Shown here one piece after another: positions 26,187 to 35,430 of a DNA stretch of 64,000 nucleotides. Every line of letters begins with the position of its first letter. The stretch's first letter is position 1. The notes below the pieces were generated by a model. It did no database searches and was not told where the DNA came from. It saw nothing but the letters and a program-made list of their open reading frames with translations. Origin of the DNA: Leptospira limi (GTDB taxonomy: Bacteria; Spirochaetota; Leptospiria; Leptospirales; Leptospiraceae); NCBI RefSeq assembly GCF_026151395.1, contig NZ_JAMQPV010000001.1, forward strand, positions 1,550,001 through 1,614,000, written 5' to 3'. The position numbers were made by a program, and so were the translations under genes.

Positions 26187-27318
26187 TCGTGTCAGAAATC
26201 TCTAACGTCTGAGAGAGAAGATCACAAACTAAAATTTCAGCAGCGAGTAGGGCGTGTGTTAACCCACGAGATCCGAGCCCATTCAGAATCCCAACCGTTT
26301 CATAATAAGGAATTTCAAAGGTTTTGGCGTTTTTTCGGAATAAATTTTGGTATTTTATCGATGTGTCTAAAAGTGATAAATTTGGAAGTTTACCGACAAC
26401 TGGATGTCTGTCTTGGGACTGGGTTCTATAACTCACTCGAGTGCCAAAATTTTGGATATCGATTTCATTCCAATTTTTGAGTAAGTTTGGAAGTTTTGAA
26501 TGTAAGCCATTCCATAAATCGAATGTTTCCTTTGGTCTCGGTTTTTCTTCTAAATGAAACTCGTCAAAACTCGCGCCTAATACTCGTTCGCCACCAACTT
26601 CTGCAGTTAAATAATCTCCATACAAAATGGAATATTGGTTTTGGAAATTGGATGATGGGATTCGTACAATTTGTCCACGTACTTGTTTCATAGGGATCCA
26701 TTGGAGTTTTGGATCCATTAAAAATTGGTATCCTTGTGTTAAGAATAAATAATCAACACTTAAAATTTCTTTTTCAGTATGACAAATTATGTTTCCATTT
26801 TCTTCATTCACTTCCCAAGAAAGCAGTTTTGTTTGGTATTGTTCCATCGGATTTGCGATGCGAATGAGTTCTTTTGTGAGAGAAACTGGGGAAAGCGCTT
26901 TCCCTTTTGGAAATAGTAACGCATCTAAATTTGAATTTGGTTCTTTGGAAAGACATACCAATGATTCTGGGATGTGATGGGAACGTAGGGAGTGCGAATA
27001 ACGGTCATAAGCTGAAGGGGAATCGAGTAAAAAATGGATTCCATCCACATGTGGCACGCGTTTTCCTAAATCCAAAGATTCCCAAAGTTTTAAAAAATAC
27101 TGATATGCAAGTAGAGAAAATTCAGACTCAAGCGTTTTGTGTTTGGTGAGAAAAGGATACACAACTCCGATTGGATTGCCACTTGCTTTTTCGGCAGCAC
27201 TAGATTCTGATTCTAATAAAATGGTTTTGATGTTTTGTTTGGAAAGTGCATAACATACGCTCGCACCAGCAATTCCTGCTCCCACAACCAAAGCTGTTTT
27301 GGATTGAGATGGGTTCAC
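26122..27318 (-). CDS. mnmC: FAD-dependent oxidoreductase, MnmC C-terminal-domain type
   Basis: The 398-residue protein has an N-terminal FAD-binding Rossmann motif (LVVGAGIAGASVCYALSKQ) and a DAO-type fold, including GNPIGVVYPFLTKHKTLES and YRTQSQDRHPVVGKLP, and GILNGLGSRGLTHALLAAE near the end. These match the second domain of bifunctional MnmC, which removes carboxymethyl from cmnm5s2U34 in tRNA. The gene lies 5 bp after a separate MnmD-type methyltransferase gene on the same strand, so the two catalytic halves of E. coli MnmC are here split into two genes in the reverse-free original order (MnmD first). It overlaps lpxK at its 3' end. Confidence 0.85.
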   Translation of the reverse strand: MNPSQSKTALVVGAGIAGASVCYALSKQNIKTILLESESSAAEKASGNPIGVVYPFLTKHKTLESEFSLLAYQYFLKLWESLDLGKRVPHVDGIHFLLDSPSAYDRYSHSLRSHHIPESLVCLSKEPNSNLDALLFPKGKALSPVSLTKELIRIANPMEQYQTKLLSWEVNEENGNIICHTEKEILSVDYLFLTQGYQFLMDPKLQWIPMKQVRGQIVRIPSSNFQNQYSILYGDYLTAEVGGERVLGASFDEFHLEEKPRPKETFDLWNGLHSKLPNLLKNWNEIDIQNFGTRVSYRTQSQDRHPVVGKLPNLSLLDTSIKYQNLFRKNAKTFEIPYYETVGILNGLGSRGLTHALLAAEILVCDLLSQTLEISDTIKKALKPDRFLLRKWKRDELT

Positions 27319-27323
27319 GAGGA

Positions 27324-28058
27324 TTAACGCAAAACTCCAGTTAACATTTCTCTTTTTTTCCCAAACCCTTTTTGTTTTTGGATATAAAACCCCAATCCTT
27401 CCAAATTCCTGCGAATGAAACCAGCTGCCGTGAATGTTGAAAATCGAGTTCCCGTTTTAGAATGATTCCGTAGTTTTGATAATGTATCCTCGGACCACAT
27501 CTTCGGATTTTTACTTGGTGAAAATCCATCCAAATACCAAAAATCGATGATTGGAAACTCATTTAAACATTCACCCACATCACCAAAGAACAAATGGACA
27601 TGAAACTTTGCCTTTCCCTTGGGGTGAAGGAATTGTGTTTTCCACTCCCTCTCATTTGGGTTCTCTTCCCATTTTTGGAATTGTTCCTCATAAGACTTAA
27701 GTAATGTTTCAGTCCATAAAGGTTTGTTGGGAAAGGAATGATTCAGTGTGAGTAAGGTTTCTTTCGGTAAAGGGAATCCTTCTAAACTGAAATACTCTAG
27801 TGAAGGTGGATTCTCTGCACCTAACCATAGATCTAAGGTCACAAATACATTGAGTCCCGTACCAAACCCTAATTCTCCAATGGATATAACTTCGGTTTCG
27901 CCTGCAGATAATACACTTGGGATTTGGTTCCCTTCCACAAACACGTAACGGGATTCTTCCCATCCACCTTCTTTGGAAAAGTATACATCATCGAACGAAA
28001 GAGATACGGGAACTCCATCCTTCATTTCAATTCCGTGTTTATGATTGTTTGGATCCAT
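27324..28058 (-). CDS. mnmD: tRNA 5-methylaminomethyl-2-thiouridine methyltransferase (MnmD)
   Basis: The 244-residue protein matches the N-terminal methyltransferase half of MnmC, which uses SAM to methylate nm5s2U34 to mnm5s2U34 in tRNA. Visible marks are a start reading LSFDDVYFSKEGGWEES, a SAM loop IGELGFGTGLNVFVTL, FSLEGFPL, FWYLDGFSPSKNPKMWS, and the C-terminal TFTAAGFIRRNLEGLGF with KKREML near the end. It has its own start and stop and precedes the FAD enzyme gene by 5 bp, which fits a two-gene, two-step wobble modification module. Confidence 0.92.
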   Translation of the reverse strand: MDPNNHKHGIEMKDGVPVSLSFDDVYFSKEGGWEESRYVFVEGNQIPSVLSAGETEVISIGELGFGTGLNVFVTLDLWLGAENPPSLEYFSLEGFPLPKETLLTLNHSFPNKPLWTETLLKSYEEQFQKWEENPNEREWKTQFLHPKGKAKFHVHLFFGDVGECLNEFPIIDFWYLDGFSPSKNPKMWSEDTLSKLRNHSKTGTRFSTFTAAGFIRRNLEGLGFYIQKQKGFGKKREMLTGVLR

Positions 28059-28239
28059 CTTAGGGTTCTATTTATTGCCAGAATGAGGGAACAAAAGGGG
28101 AAGGGAAACGGAATCCGATCTGGTAACTTGGAAATGGGTAAAAACTGATCCGAATTGGTCAATTTTATTATGTCTCATAAAAAAGACTTTCCAAATTGAG
28201 GGTACCATTCATATTTTTCCCAGGTTTGGGGGAGATTCT

Positions 28240-29580
28240 ATGGATTTTGTGAAAATCCGAGGCAAAGACTTACAAGACTGCATCATGCAGATGAAAATGA
28301 AATATGGTCCCGAGGCCCATTTGTATGACCAACGAGTGATCACAGAAGGGGGTCTCTTTGGAACAGGCCTTATGGCGCAGCGCATGTATGAAATCGATGT
28401 GGGTGTCCCTGAAAAACAAAATTCGAAAGAACGAATCGAACGTAAACTCAAAGACCTCAAAGAACTCATCAAACAAAAACAAAGAACAGAATCCCTCCCT
28501 GTATCTGGACTTGTGGGAGTTGGTGTCGGTTCTTCATCACAAAACACAAACCTATCTTATAACAATCGTAAAAAAAATATAGAATCTGTTCGCCCTTTTT
28601 CCGAACGCAAACGTAGACAAGACCAAACCATTTACGAAATCGAATCGTATGAAGAAAGACCTGTTGGTTTGTCTTTAGCAGAAGCGAAGGAATCGTTCCT
28701 CGAACCAAAAACAGAAACATTTCCCCAAACAAAAGAAAGACACCCTCATATCCAAAAGCTCGTCGATCGTCTGTTACGTGAAGGATTTTCTGAATCTTAC
28801 TTAGAGGAAATGGCTGTCAGTTTGACTTCACGCCTTTCCGCAGTGGACCTAAGTCGTTATGCGAATGTCACAGACAAAGCAGTGACTTATTTAGAAGAAA
28901 GGATCCAAGTGGATTCGGATCTTTTTAGTGGAACCCCTCGTGGCAAACGTAAGGTTGTTTTTTTTGTAGGACCTACAGGTTCAGGAAAAACAACATCCAT
29001 TGCAAAGTTAGCTGCTAAGTACAGTTTGCATATGGGGAAAAAAGTTTCTCTGTATACAACAGACAATTACCGCATTGCGGCCATTGACCAATTGAAGTTT
29101 TATGCTGATGCCATGGGCCTTCCGTTTTATGCGGCCAAAGACTTACGCAAATGGAAAGAGGCCATCCTCCGAGATGGATCCGAACTCATCTTAGTGGATA
29201 CGGCTGGATACTCGCACCGTAAATCGGAAAACCTGGAAAAACTTCAGGAATTCTACCAAGTTTTTGGGGAAAAGGATCATATTGAAACCATCTTGGTACT
29301 TTCCTCTACGGTTTCCAAAGACAATGCCCTTGCGGTAACAAACGCGTATGAGTCGGTCGGTTATAAAAGAATTTTATTAACCAAGCTCGATGAAGCAGAA
29401 TTTTTAGGTTCTGTAGTAGAATTAGCCGATACTATTCACAGGGAATTCGCATTCTTAAGTGTTGGCCAGGATGTTCCATTTGATATCCTAAATGCCACCA
29501 AAAAAATCCTTGCCGAATGTGTAATTTTCCCTGAAAAATTGAAAGGGATAGCGGGCGAAGTCTTCGAGAAGACTGTGTAA
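28240..29580 (+). CDS. flhF: Flagellar SRP-like GTPase FlhF
   Basis: FlhF helps place and number flagella. The 446-residue protein has a variable N-terminal domain (B domain) and a C-terminal SRP-GTPase NG domain: Walker [25 protein letters not shown] loop (residues about 243-263), then YTTDNYRIAAIDQLKFYADAM, LVDTAGYSH and LTKLDEAEFLG. A ggggga ribosome site lies about 7 bp before the ATG. It opens a nine-gene plus-strand operon with flhG, the sigma-28 gene and others. In spirochetes FlhF controls polar placement of periplasmic flagella. Confidence 0.95.
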   Translation: MDFVKIRGKDLQDCIMQMKMKYGPEAHLYDQRVITEGGLFGTGLMAQRMYEIDVGVPEKQNSKERIERKLKDLKELIKQKQRTESLPVSGLVGVGVGSSSQNTNLSYNNRKKNIESVRPFSERKRRQDQTIYEIESYEERPVGLSLAEAKESFLEPKTETFPQTKERHPHIQKLVDRLLREGFSESYLEEMAVSLTSRLSAVDLSRYANVTDKAVTYLEERIQVDSDLFSGTPRGKRKVVFFVGPTGSGKTTSIAKLAAKYSLHMGKKVSLYTTDNYRIAAIDQLKFYADAMGLPFYAAKDLRKWKEAILRDGSELILVDTAGYSHRKSENLEKLQEFYQVFGEKDHIETILVLSSTVSKDNALAVTNAYESVGYKRILLTKLDEAEFLGSVVELADTIHREFAFLSVGQDVPFDILNATKKILAECVIFPEKLKGIAGEVFEKTV

Positions 29581-29615
29581 GGTGCGCATCGTTATCCTGA
29601 TACCTAGGGGTAACG

Positions 29616-30539
29616 ATGGACCAAGCAGCAAATCTTCGAAAGTTAACAGAAACTGGTACTGGATTAAAACTCGTTCAACCCCAGGACGCCGCTAAAAAAA
29701 CCAAAATCATTGCGGTTGCCTCTGGAAAGGGAGGAGTGGGGAAAAGTACAGTCTCTGTCAACTTAGCCATCTCCATCGCCAAAACTGGTCTTAAGGTTCT
29801 CATCTTTGATGGTGACTTGGGCCTTGCCAATGTAAACGTCCTTCTCGGCATCATTCCGAAATACAATTTATATCATGTGGTGAAAGGCCATAAGTCCTTA
29901 AAAGACATCGTCATTTCCACTCCCGAGGGTGTGGACATCATTGCAGGGGCCTCTGGGTATTCCCAACTTGCCAACCTCAATGAAACCCAAAGAAACAACC
30001 TCATCAAAGGTTTTGCGGAACTCGATCGTTATGATGTGATGATCATAGATACAGGTGCAGGGATTTCGGCAAACGTCATTGGTCTTGTGATGCCAGCGGA
30101 TGAAGTAGTGGTTGTCACAACACCAGAACCAACCTCCATTACAGATTCCTATGGTCTTATCAAATCCATTGTTTCTCAATCCAAAGACAAAAACCTCAAA
30201 ATCATAGTGAACCGTGTGCGTTCTGCCATTGAAGGGAAAAAAGTGGCCGACCGAGTGATTGATATCTCTGGTCAATTTTTGGAAGTCCAAGTGGAAAACT
30301 TAGGTTTTATCTTCCAAGATGAAGAAGTAGAAAAATCCATCCGGGAACAAAAACCATTTATCATTGGAGCACCTCGTTCCAAAGCAGCGGCTTGTCTCAC
30401 ACGAGTCACGCACACCCTCTTACAAACAGAAGGTGGTTATGATGATGAAGAAGGCCTCACCGGATTTTTTAAGAAATTCTTTAGCTTTGTCGACTTCAAG
30501 GAAAAAGAAATGGAATCGAGAATGGAGGAAGACAACTAA
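29616..30539 (+). CDS. flhG: MinD-like ATPase FlhG
   Basis: The 307-residue ParA/MinD-family ATPase partners with FlhF in flagellar number control. It has a deviant Walker A ([20 protein letters not shown]), the D in [15 protein letters not shown], and [28 protein letters not shown]. Near the end the acidic region reads [19 protein letters not shown], an amphipathic tail that could bind membrane as in MinD. The gene starts 35 bp after flhF, and its stop is immediately followed by the GTG of the next gene. Confidence 0.95.
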   Translation: MDQAANLRKLTETGTGLKLVQPQDAAKKTKIIAVASGKGGVGKSTVSVNLAISIAKTGLKVLIFDGDLGLANVNVLLGIIPKYNLYHVVKGHKSLKDIVISTPEGVDIIAGASGYSQLANLNETQRNNLIKGFAELDRYDVMIIDTGAGISANVIGLVMPADEVVVVTTPEPTSITDSYGLIKSIVSQSKDKNLKIIVNRVRSAIEGKKVADRVIDISGQFLEVQVENLGFIFQDEEVEKSIREQKPFIIGAPRSKAAACLTRVTHTLLQTEGGYDDEEGLTGFFKKFFSFVDFKEKEMESRMEEDN

Positions 30540-31013
30540 GTGTTAATCGGATTTGTACTGGGATTTGCAATCCTTGGAGCCATCATTAGTTCCGTTTGTG
30601 GGTTTTTAGTCGGAAATCGAATCGGTTATATCTTCTTTGTTTCTCTGATTTCTACGTTTGCGTTTGGTGGGCTAGGGTTTGGCATTTTTAGTGTCTTACA
30701 AAAGAAAGTCCCTGAATTTTTAGAGTTTTTATCTACCTTTTCCATTGGTGGTTTTGGGGGCGGAGACCATGCAGATGACTTCGACCACGACCATGCAGGG
30801 ATGGAACCATCTTCTGCCATGGGAACCTCATCCGATGACTTTGGTGTGCAAGCTGGTGGGGATCAGGCAATGGATGCCAAACTAGCCATGGCAAAATCAG
30901 GAAAATTTGGAGACCACATCATTGTGGATAAAATTGCGATCAAAAACGAGCCAAAACTCATGGCAGAAGCAATTCGAACCATGATGGCTAAGGATGACCC
31001 GCAAGAGGGTTGA
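30540..31013 (+). CDS. Small membrane protein in flagellar operon, His/Asp-rich loop
   Basis: The GTG at 30540 directly abuts the flhG stop. The 157-residue product has two hydrophobic segments (LIGFVLGFAILGAIISSVCGFLVG and IGYIFFVSLISTFAFGGLGFGIF), then a soluble part with a His/Asp-rich stretch DHADDFDHDHAG and a C-terminal helix region IVDKIAIKNEPKLMAEAIRTMM. The family is not recognised. Its place between flhG and the sigma-28 gene suggests a role in flagellar assembly or regulation. The acidic/His cluster could bind metal, which is only a guess. Confidence 0.8.
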   Translation: MLIGFVLGFAILGAIISSVCGFLVGNRIGYIFFVSLISTFAFGGLGFGIFSVLQKKVPEFLEFLSTFSIGGFGGGDHADDFDHDHAGMEPSSAMGTSSDDFGVQAGGDQAMDAKLAMAKSGKFGDHIIVDKIAIKNEPKLMAEAIRTMMAKDDPQEG

Positions 31014-31028
31014 AAAATTACTGTTTTT

Positions 31029-31089
31029 AGAGGACATAAGAAAAAATCCTCTTGTAATTTTCATTTCTTTACGATTTATAAAGTAAAGA
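31029..31089 (+). promoter_or_regulatory. Two inverted repeats before the sigma-28 gene
   Basis: The 97-bp gap before the sigma-28 gene holds two hairpin-forming inverted repeats: AGAGGA/TCCTCT (31029-31034 and 31047-31052) and TCTTTAC/GTAAAGA (31066-31072 and 31083-31089). They could be an attenuator plus an internal operator or promoter setting sigma-28 expression apart from flhF-flhG. No clean promoter hexamers were seen. Confidence 0.35.
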
Positions 31090-31110
31090 GATCCCGTACC
31101 CTGGTTCCCA

Positions 31111-31911
31111 ATGTCAAGATTGCTAGACAAATACAATCAGTTTGATGAGACAGATCTTTGGAAACAATACCGTGTCAAAAAAGACGCGGAGATCCGAAGT
31201 TACCTTGTTGAAAAATATTCACCTCTCGTCAAACACGTGGCTGGGCGGATTGCGATCGGAATGCCACAAAATGTGGAATTCGAAGACCTCGTCAGTTATG
31301 GCGTCTTTGGTCTGTTAGATGCGATAGAGAAGTTTGACCCTTCTCGCGAAATTAAATTCAAAACATATGCGATGACCCGTATCCGTGGGTCCATTTTTGA
31401 CGAACTCAGAAGTGTGGACTGGATCCCTCGTTCCATCCGCCAAAAAGCAAAACAACTCGAAAACATCATTGCCATGCTCGAAAACAAAGAGGGCAAAAAA
31501 GTCGATGATGAAGAGATCGCCAAAGAACTTGGTGTCTCAATGGAAGAGTACAACTCTCTCCTTGCTAAGTTATCCGGCACCTCACTTGTTTCTTTGAATG
31601 ATATTTGGTTTCTCGGAGATGAGAATGATGAAGTTTCCTTTATGGAAACCTTAGAGTCTCCGATGAATATGAACCCAGACAATATCATCGAAAAAGAAGA
31701 AATCAAAAACGTAATTGTCGAAGCCATCCAATCCCTACCTGAAAAAGAGAAAAAAGTTATCGTACTTTATTATTACGAAGACTTAACCTTAAAAGAGATT
31801 GGAGAAGTGTTAGAAGTCACTGAGTCTAGAATTTCTCAACTTCATACCAAAGCAGTCGCAAGACTCCGCAGTAAACTTTCTAAAGTCAAATCAGCGATCC
31901 AAAAAAGGTAA
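31111..31911 (+). CDS. fliA: Flagellar RNA polymerase sigma factor (sigma-28)
   Basis: The 266-residue protein is a group 3 sigma-70 factor of the FliA/WhiG/SigD type, which transcribes late flagellar genes. Region 2 reads [37 protein letters not shown] and [26 protein letters not shown]; region 3 and region 4 follow ([29 protein letters not shown], then [15 protein letters not shown]). It is preceded by two inverted repeats. No FlgM anti-sigma gene is seen in the window. The FapA-type gene follows after 6 bp. Confidence 0.95.
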   Translation: MSRLLDKYNQFDETDLWKQYRVKKDAEIRSYLVEKYSPLVKHVAGRIAIGMPQNVEFEDLVSYGVFGLLDAIEKFDPSREIKFKTYAMTRIRGSIFDELRSVDWIPRSIRQKAKQLENIIAMLENKEGKKVDDEEIAKELGVSMEEYNSLLAKLSGTSLVSLNDIWFLGDENDEVSFMETLESPMNMNPDNIIEKEEIKNVIVEAIQSLPEKEKKVIVLYYYEDLTLKEIGEVLEVTESRISQLHTKAVARLRSKLSKVKSAIQKR

Positions 31912-31917
31912 TAGAAG

Positions 31918-33909
31918 ATGTCTCTCACGGAATTTCTTACAGAGGAACTGAAAGAGTTCGATCGTAAGGAAAAAGAACAAGTGGAAGTCATTGCCGATAC
32001 CATCGAAGAATGTCTGGCAATTGCTTCAAGTCACTTGGGTCGTAAAGTTCACGAAATCGATTATACTGTTTTAAAACGCGGAAAAAAATCCTTATTTTTT
32101 TCTGAACCCTATCATATCCGAGCATCTGTTATCCCTGATGATATGTTACTAGATGAACTCAGTTTATTAGATGAACACCTAACGGGTGGTAGTGGAAAAT
32201 TAGTCTCCAAAGAATTAAAAGAACTTGTTACACCAAAAAACAAAGACGGCCGAGTCGTTGTCAAAATATACAGAACAGGTGTGTTTTTAACTGTTTACCC
32301 TCCTTCCGGGGAAGGTCTCGAAATGACAATGGCGGATGTTTCCAAAAAACTGTCGTTTCGTGGTGTGGCAGGTGTTGACCAAAACCTCATTAATAAAATC
32401 CTCAAAGAGAAAAAAGGGGAACCAGTTCTTATCTCCAACCAAAAACCGAAACCTGGAAACGACTCCAGTTGTAATGTGGAGATTGCCCAAGAGAATATGC
32501 GTGCTTTTGTCACTGTATTTCCGGCAAGGCCTGGTGGGCGTGATTTAGAAGTAGCCGATATCGTTGCCGCCTTAAAAGGGATGGGTGTTGCTCATGGTTT
32601 AAAAGAAGACGAAATCCGAAAACATTTGGATGAAGAAGTCCATAACAAACCATTCATTGGCGCCGAAGGTGATTTCCCTGTGAACGGGAAAAATGCCGAA
32701 GTCAAATACTATGTTCGCACAGAAAAGAAAATCAATTTCAAAGAAGACCAATCCGGTCGTGTGGACTACAAAGATTTGGATATGATCGAAAACGTTGTCG
32801 TTGGACAATTATTAGCTGAAAAGCTCCCTGCCGAAAAAGGTAAGTTTGGTCGTAATTTATTTGGAATGGTATTACCAGCCAAGGATGGTTTGGACACCGA
32901 ACTCAAACAAGGGAAAGGAACCATTCTCTCCGAAGACAAGATGCGCCTAACGGCCGAAGTCAATGGCCAAGTGTTATACGCTGCTGGTCGTCTGTCTGTG
33001 GAAACTGTCTACCGCATCAATGGGGATGTGGGAGTTCGAACAGGAAACGTGACTTTCCTTGGTTCCATCATCATTACAGGAAACGTCGAAGACAATTATT
33101 CTGTCAAAGCGGCAGGGAATATCGAAATTTATGGAACGGTCCAAAAGGCCATTGTGGAAGCAGATGGGGACATCATCGTCCGCCAAGGGGTCACAGGGCG
33201 TGAAGAGGCAAGGATTGAGTCCACTGGCGGGAATATCGTCGCCAAGTTCATCCAGAACGCCACATGCATCACAGAAAAAGACATCATCGTCCAAGAAGGG
33301 ATTTTGCATTCCCATCTCATGGCTGGGGGAAAAATTTCCTGCAAAGGGAAACGGGGGCAAATTGTGGGGGGGACCATCCAAGCAGCCCAACTCATATCTG
33401 CCAAAATCATTGGTTCCCAAGCAAACCCACAAACCGATCTAATCGTAGGAAACAATCCAAAGATCTTAAAACAAATTAGTGAGTTTGAAGAGAAGAAAAA
33501 AGAAAACCAAGACAAACTCGACCAACTCACAAAAACCATGCGTACCCTCAAAGCAAGAAAAGACGCTGACCCTGCGAGTTTTACTGCGGAACAAGATGCC
33601 CATTTACAAAAATTAGAAGCAGGAACCAAAAAACTCGAAAAACGAATCGCTGAGGCCAGTAAGGACATCCAAACCCTCACAGAATACATGGATGAACAGG
33701 CAGCAAATGGTCGTGTTTCCGTAGAAAAGACCATCTTTCCAGGTGTTACCATCCGTATCCGCAATGCAGAATACAAACTCCGCCACGAGACCAAGGCCAA
33801 AACCTTCTACGAAGAAGAGTCCCAAGTCCGAAGCCAGCCATATGAAGATCCAGACGAAACGAAAAATGACTGGAGAAAAAAGAGAGGGCGTGGTAAGTCT
33901 AAGAATTAG
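31918..33909 (+). CDS. FapA (DUF342) family protein
   Basis: The 663-residue protein is long for the family. The N-terminal 110 residues are unusual, with a KH/Jag-like feel ([25 protein letters not shown]). A DUF342 beta-helix/beta-roll core follows ([42 protein letters not shown] repeats, about residues 370-490), then a coiled coil (about 515-595, [19 protein letters not shown] onward) and a basic tail. FapA-type proteins are cytoplasmic, polymer-like scaffolds; in several phyla they sit beside sigD/fliA genes. The setting between sigma-28 and the SwrB-like gene points to a motility role. Function in spirochetes is not known. Confidence 0.88.
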   Translation: MSLTEFLTEELKEFDRKEKEQVEVIADTIEECLAIASSHLGRKVHEIDYTVLKRGKKSLFFSEPYHIRASVIPDDMLLDELSLLDEHLTGGSGKLVSKELKELVTPKNKDGRVVVKIYRTGVFLTVYPPSGEGLEMTMADVSKKLSFRGVAGVDQNLINKILKEKKGEPVLISNQKPKPGNDSSCNVEIAQENMRAFVTVFPARPGGRDLEVADIVAALKGMGVAHGLKEDEIRKHLDEEVHNKPFIGAEGDFPVNGKNAEVKYYVRTEKKINFKEDQSGRVDYKDLDMIENVVVGQLLAEKLPAEKGKFGRNLFGMVLPAKDGLDTELKQGKGTILSEDKMRLTAEVNGQVLYAAGRLSVETVYRINGDVGVRTGNVTFLGSIIITGNVEDNYSVKAAGNIEIYGTVQKAIVEADGDIIVRQGVTGREEARIESTGGNIVAKFIQNATCITEKDIIVQEGILHSHLMAGGKISCKGKRGQIVGGTIQAAQLISAKIIGSQANPQTDLIVGNNPKILKQISEFEEKKKENQDKLDQLTKTMRTLKARKDADPASFTAEQDAHLQKLEAGTKKLEKRIAEASKDIQTLTEYMDEQAANGRVSVEKTIFPGVTIRIRNAEYKLRHETKAKTFYEEESQVRSQPYEDPDETKNDWRKKRGRGKSKN

Positions 33910-33921
33910 GAAGGACGCCAG

Positions 33922-34212
33922 ATGATACTCAACGAAAATTTTGCCAGTATCGCCCACCACTACGATTTTGCACGTAGGGCTCAGGCTGAAAATCCCTTCA
34001 CCCACCAAAACCAAGTGGTGGAATTGCAAAAGGTGGTGATCCAAACACAAAACCGAGCACAAACGGTCCCTGATGCGAAATCAGGATACCAAGGTTCGGC
34101 AGCAAAACCGAAACAAGATAAAGAAAATTCGGTATTTGCTTATTCCAAAGAAGGGATCATTTATGATCGTCCTAACTTGGAACGTGGATCTCGTTTCGAT
34201 TCAAAAGCATAA
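33922..34212 (+). CDS. Small hydrophilic protein in flagellar operon
   Basis: The 96-residue product starts 12 bp after the FapA gene with an aggacg ribosome site. It is soluble, Gln/Asn/Lys-rich and probably disordered, with no recognised domain; it begins with a helix-like FASIAHHYDFARRAQAENPF and ends in EGIIYDRPNLERGSRFDSK. Position within a tightly packed operon, and no overlap with another coding frame, support it as a real gene. Function unknown, possibly a flagellar accessory or chaperone-like factor by location. Confidence 0.7.
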   Translation: MILNENFASIAHHYDFARRAQAENPFTHQNQVVELQKVVIQTQNRAQTVPDAKSGYQGSAAKPKQDKENSVFAYSKEGIIYDRPNLERGSRFDSKA

Positions 34213-34257
34213 TTTTTTCTACGGAATGTTGTTGGAAATGTTCTTTAGGAGAAACAT

Positions 34258-35133
34258 ATGGAGCTTTTTTCTCTCGTACTTGTTAATTTATTATTCTGTG
34301 GGATGATGTATGTTTTCATCTCAGCAAAAGTCCAAAAAGCTGTCAGTGAATACTACGATAAAAAATTAAACCGAGCTATTGATATGGCCACCGCGGAAAC
34401 CATACGCGAGTTAGATGCTACTGTGAGTATCATTGAATCAAAGATGGTAGCACTTCGGACAATGATGGAAAAGGGTGAGGCCTTGGTAAAAGAATTCAAA
34501 CATTACCAGAACCAAGGTCTTTCTATGAAATCAGAGTTAGTGCCAACTCCAGCTGAATCTGAAGAACCGATCCTTGATACGAAAGAACAAAGGACTGGTA
34601 TTGGTAAAATTTACCAAGCAAACCAAATCCCTGTTACAATCGATGATGCAGAAACAACAGAAGGGGCAGTGAACCAAGCATTTGGAAAACTGGGAAAGGC
34701 CGTAAAAGGAATGTTTGGGATGGAACCTTTGAGTGAACCATCAAAAGAAGCAATGGAAAATTTAGAAGTTCCGACCTTCCAACCTAAGATGAATTATACG
34801 GTCGGTGGAAATCCTTTCACAGAAGAAAAACCAACGGAAGCCATTCGCAATGAATCCATTGAAGGTCAGAAAAAAAGAGAATTCTTAAATGAAGTTTCCA
34901 AGGCGAATGATCCAGCATTTGCTTCTTACCAAAGGATGAATTTAGACAAGGTGGAATTTTCCATTGAGTCTGCTTTGGAAGAGCTACCAACATCTGCAAC
35001 GAAGATAGATAAAGTGGTTCATCTCATCAAAAAGGGATACAAACACGACGAAATCTCAGAGGCGATGAACATTGGTATCCATGAAATTCATTTGATTGAA
35101 ACGATTCGACTTGATCGATCAAGAAGAATCTAA
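34258..35133 (+). CDS. SwrB-like membrane-anchored protein (DUF6115-type end)
   Basis: The 291-residue protein has one N-terminal transmembrane segment (LFSLVLVNLLFCGMMYVFIS), a coiled-coil region (residues about 25-85), a long disordered acidic/Pro middle, and a C-terminal helical unit of about 45 residues (KVVHLIKKGYKHDEISEAMNI and IHEIHLIETIRL). That end has the HTH-like pattern seen in Bacillus SwrB and related DUF6115 proteins, where a single-TM protein activates the flagellar type III export apparatus. In Bacillus, swrB lies just after sigD; here it also follows the sigma-28 gene. The family call is by eye; confidence moderate. Confidence 0.7.
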   Translation: MELFSLVLVNLLFCGMMYVFISAKVQKAVSEYYDKKLNRAIDMATAETIRELDATVSIIESKMVALRTMMEKGEALVKEFKHYQNQGLSMKSELVPTPAESEEPILDTKEQRTGIGKIYQANQIPVTIDDAETTEGAVNQAFGKLGKAVKGMFGMEPLSEPSKEAMENLEVPTFQPKMNYTVGGNPFTEEKPTEAIRNESIEGQKKREFLNEVSKANDPAFASYQRMNLDKVEFSIESALEELPTSATKIDKVVHLIKKGYKHDEISEAMNIGIHEIHLIETIRLDRSRRI

Positions 35134-35145
35134 AAATATGTTTCC

Positions 35146-35430
35146 ATGTCTTCGTTTCCGGTTCTCAATGTAGGATTCTCTAACGTTGTTTTTGTTTCCA
35201 AGATTCTGACCATTTTGTTGGCAGATTCAGCTGGGGCAAAACGACTCCGAACCGAAGCAAAATCGGAGAACCGTCTCATTGACGCTACCTGTGGACGGAA
35301 AACTAGGTCTGTGTTAGTCCTTGACTCAGGCCATATTCTGTTATCAGCCATTCGCCCTGAAAGTTTATCCAAACGTTTGGAAACCGGTGATAATCACATT
35401 GGAGAAGGGGAAGAGGAGTCAGAAGATTGA
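35146..35430 (+). CDS. remA: RemA (DUF370) family regulator
   Basis: The 94-residue protein matches the RemA/DUF370 family: [54 protein letters not shown], then PESLSKRL (segments at residues about 7-34, 44-69 and 71-78). In Bacillus RemA is a ring-forming DNA-binding activator of biofilm-matrix genes. The usual neighbour in other phyla is gmk, and that pairing is kept here: the remA TGA overlaps the gmk TTG start. A short acidic tail (GEGEEESED) is extra to the core. Whether it binds DNA in spirochetes is unknown. Confidence 0.88.
   Translation: MSSFPVLNVGFSNVVFVSKILTILLADSAGAKRLRTEAKSENRLIDATCGRKTRSVLVLDSGHILLSAIRPESLSKRLETGDNHIGEGEEESED

Noticed and set aside
33129..33800. Long minus-strand open frame opposite the FapA-type gene
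   Set aside because: Antisense shadow with no domain; the plus frame is a recognised family with clear structure.
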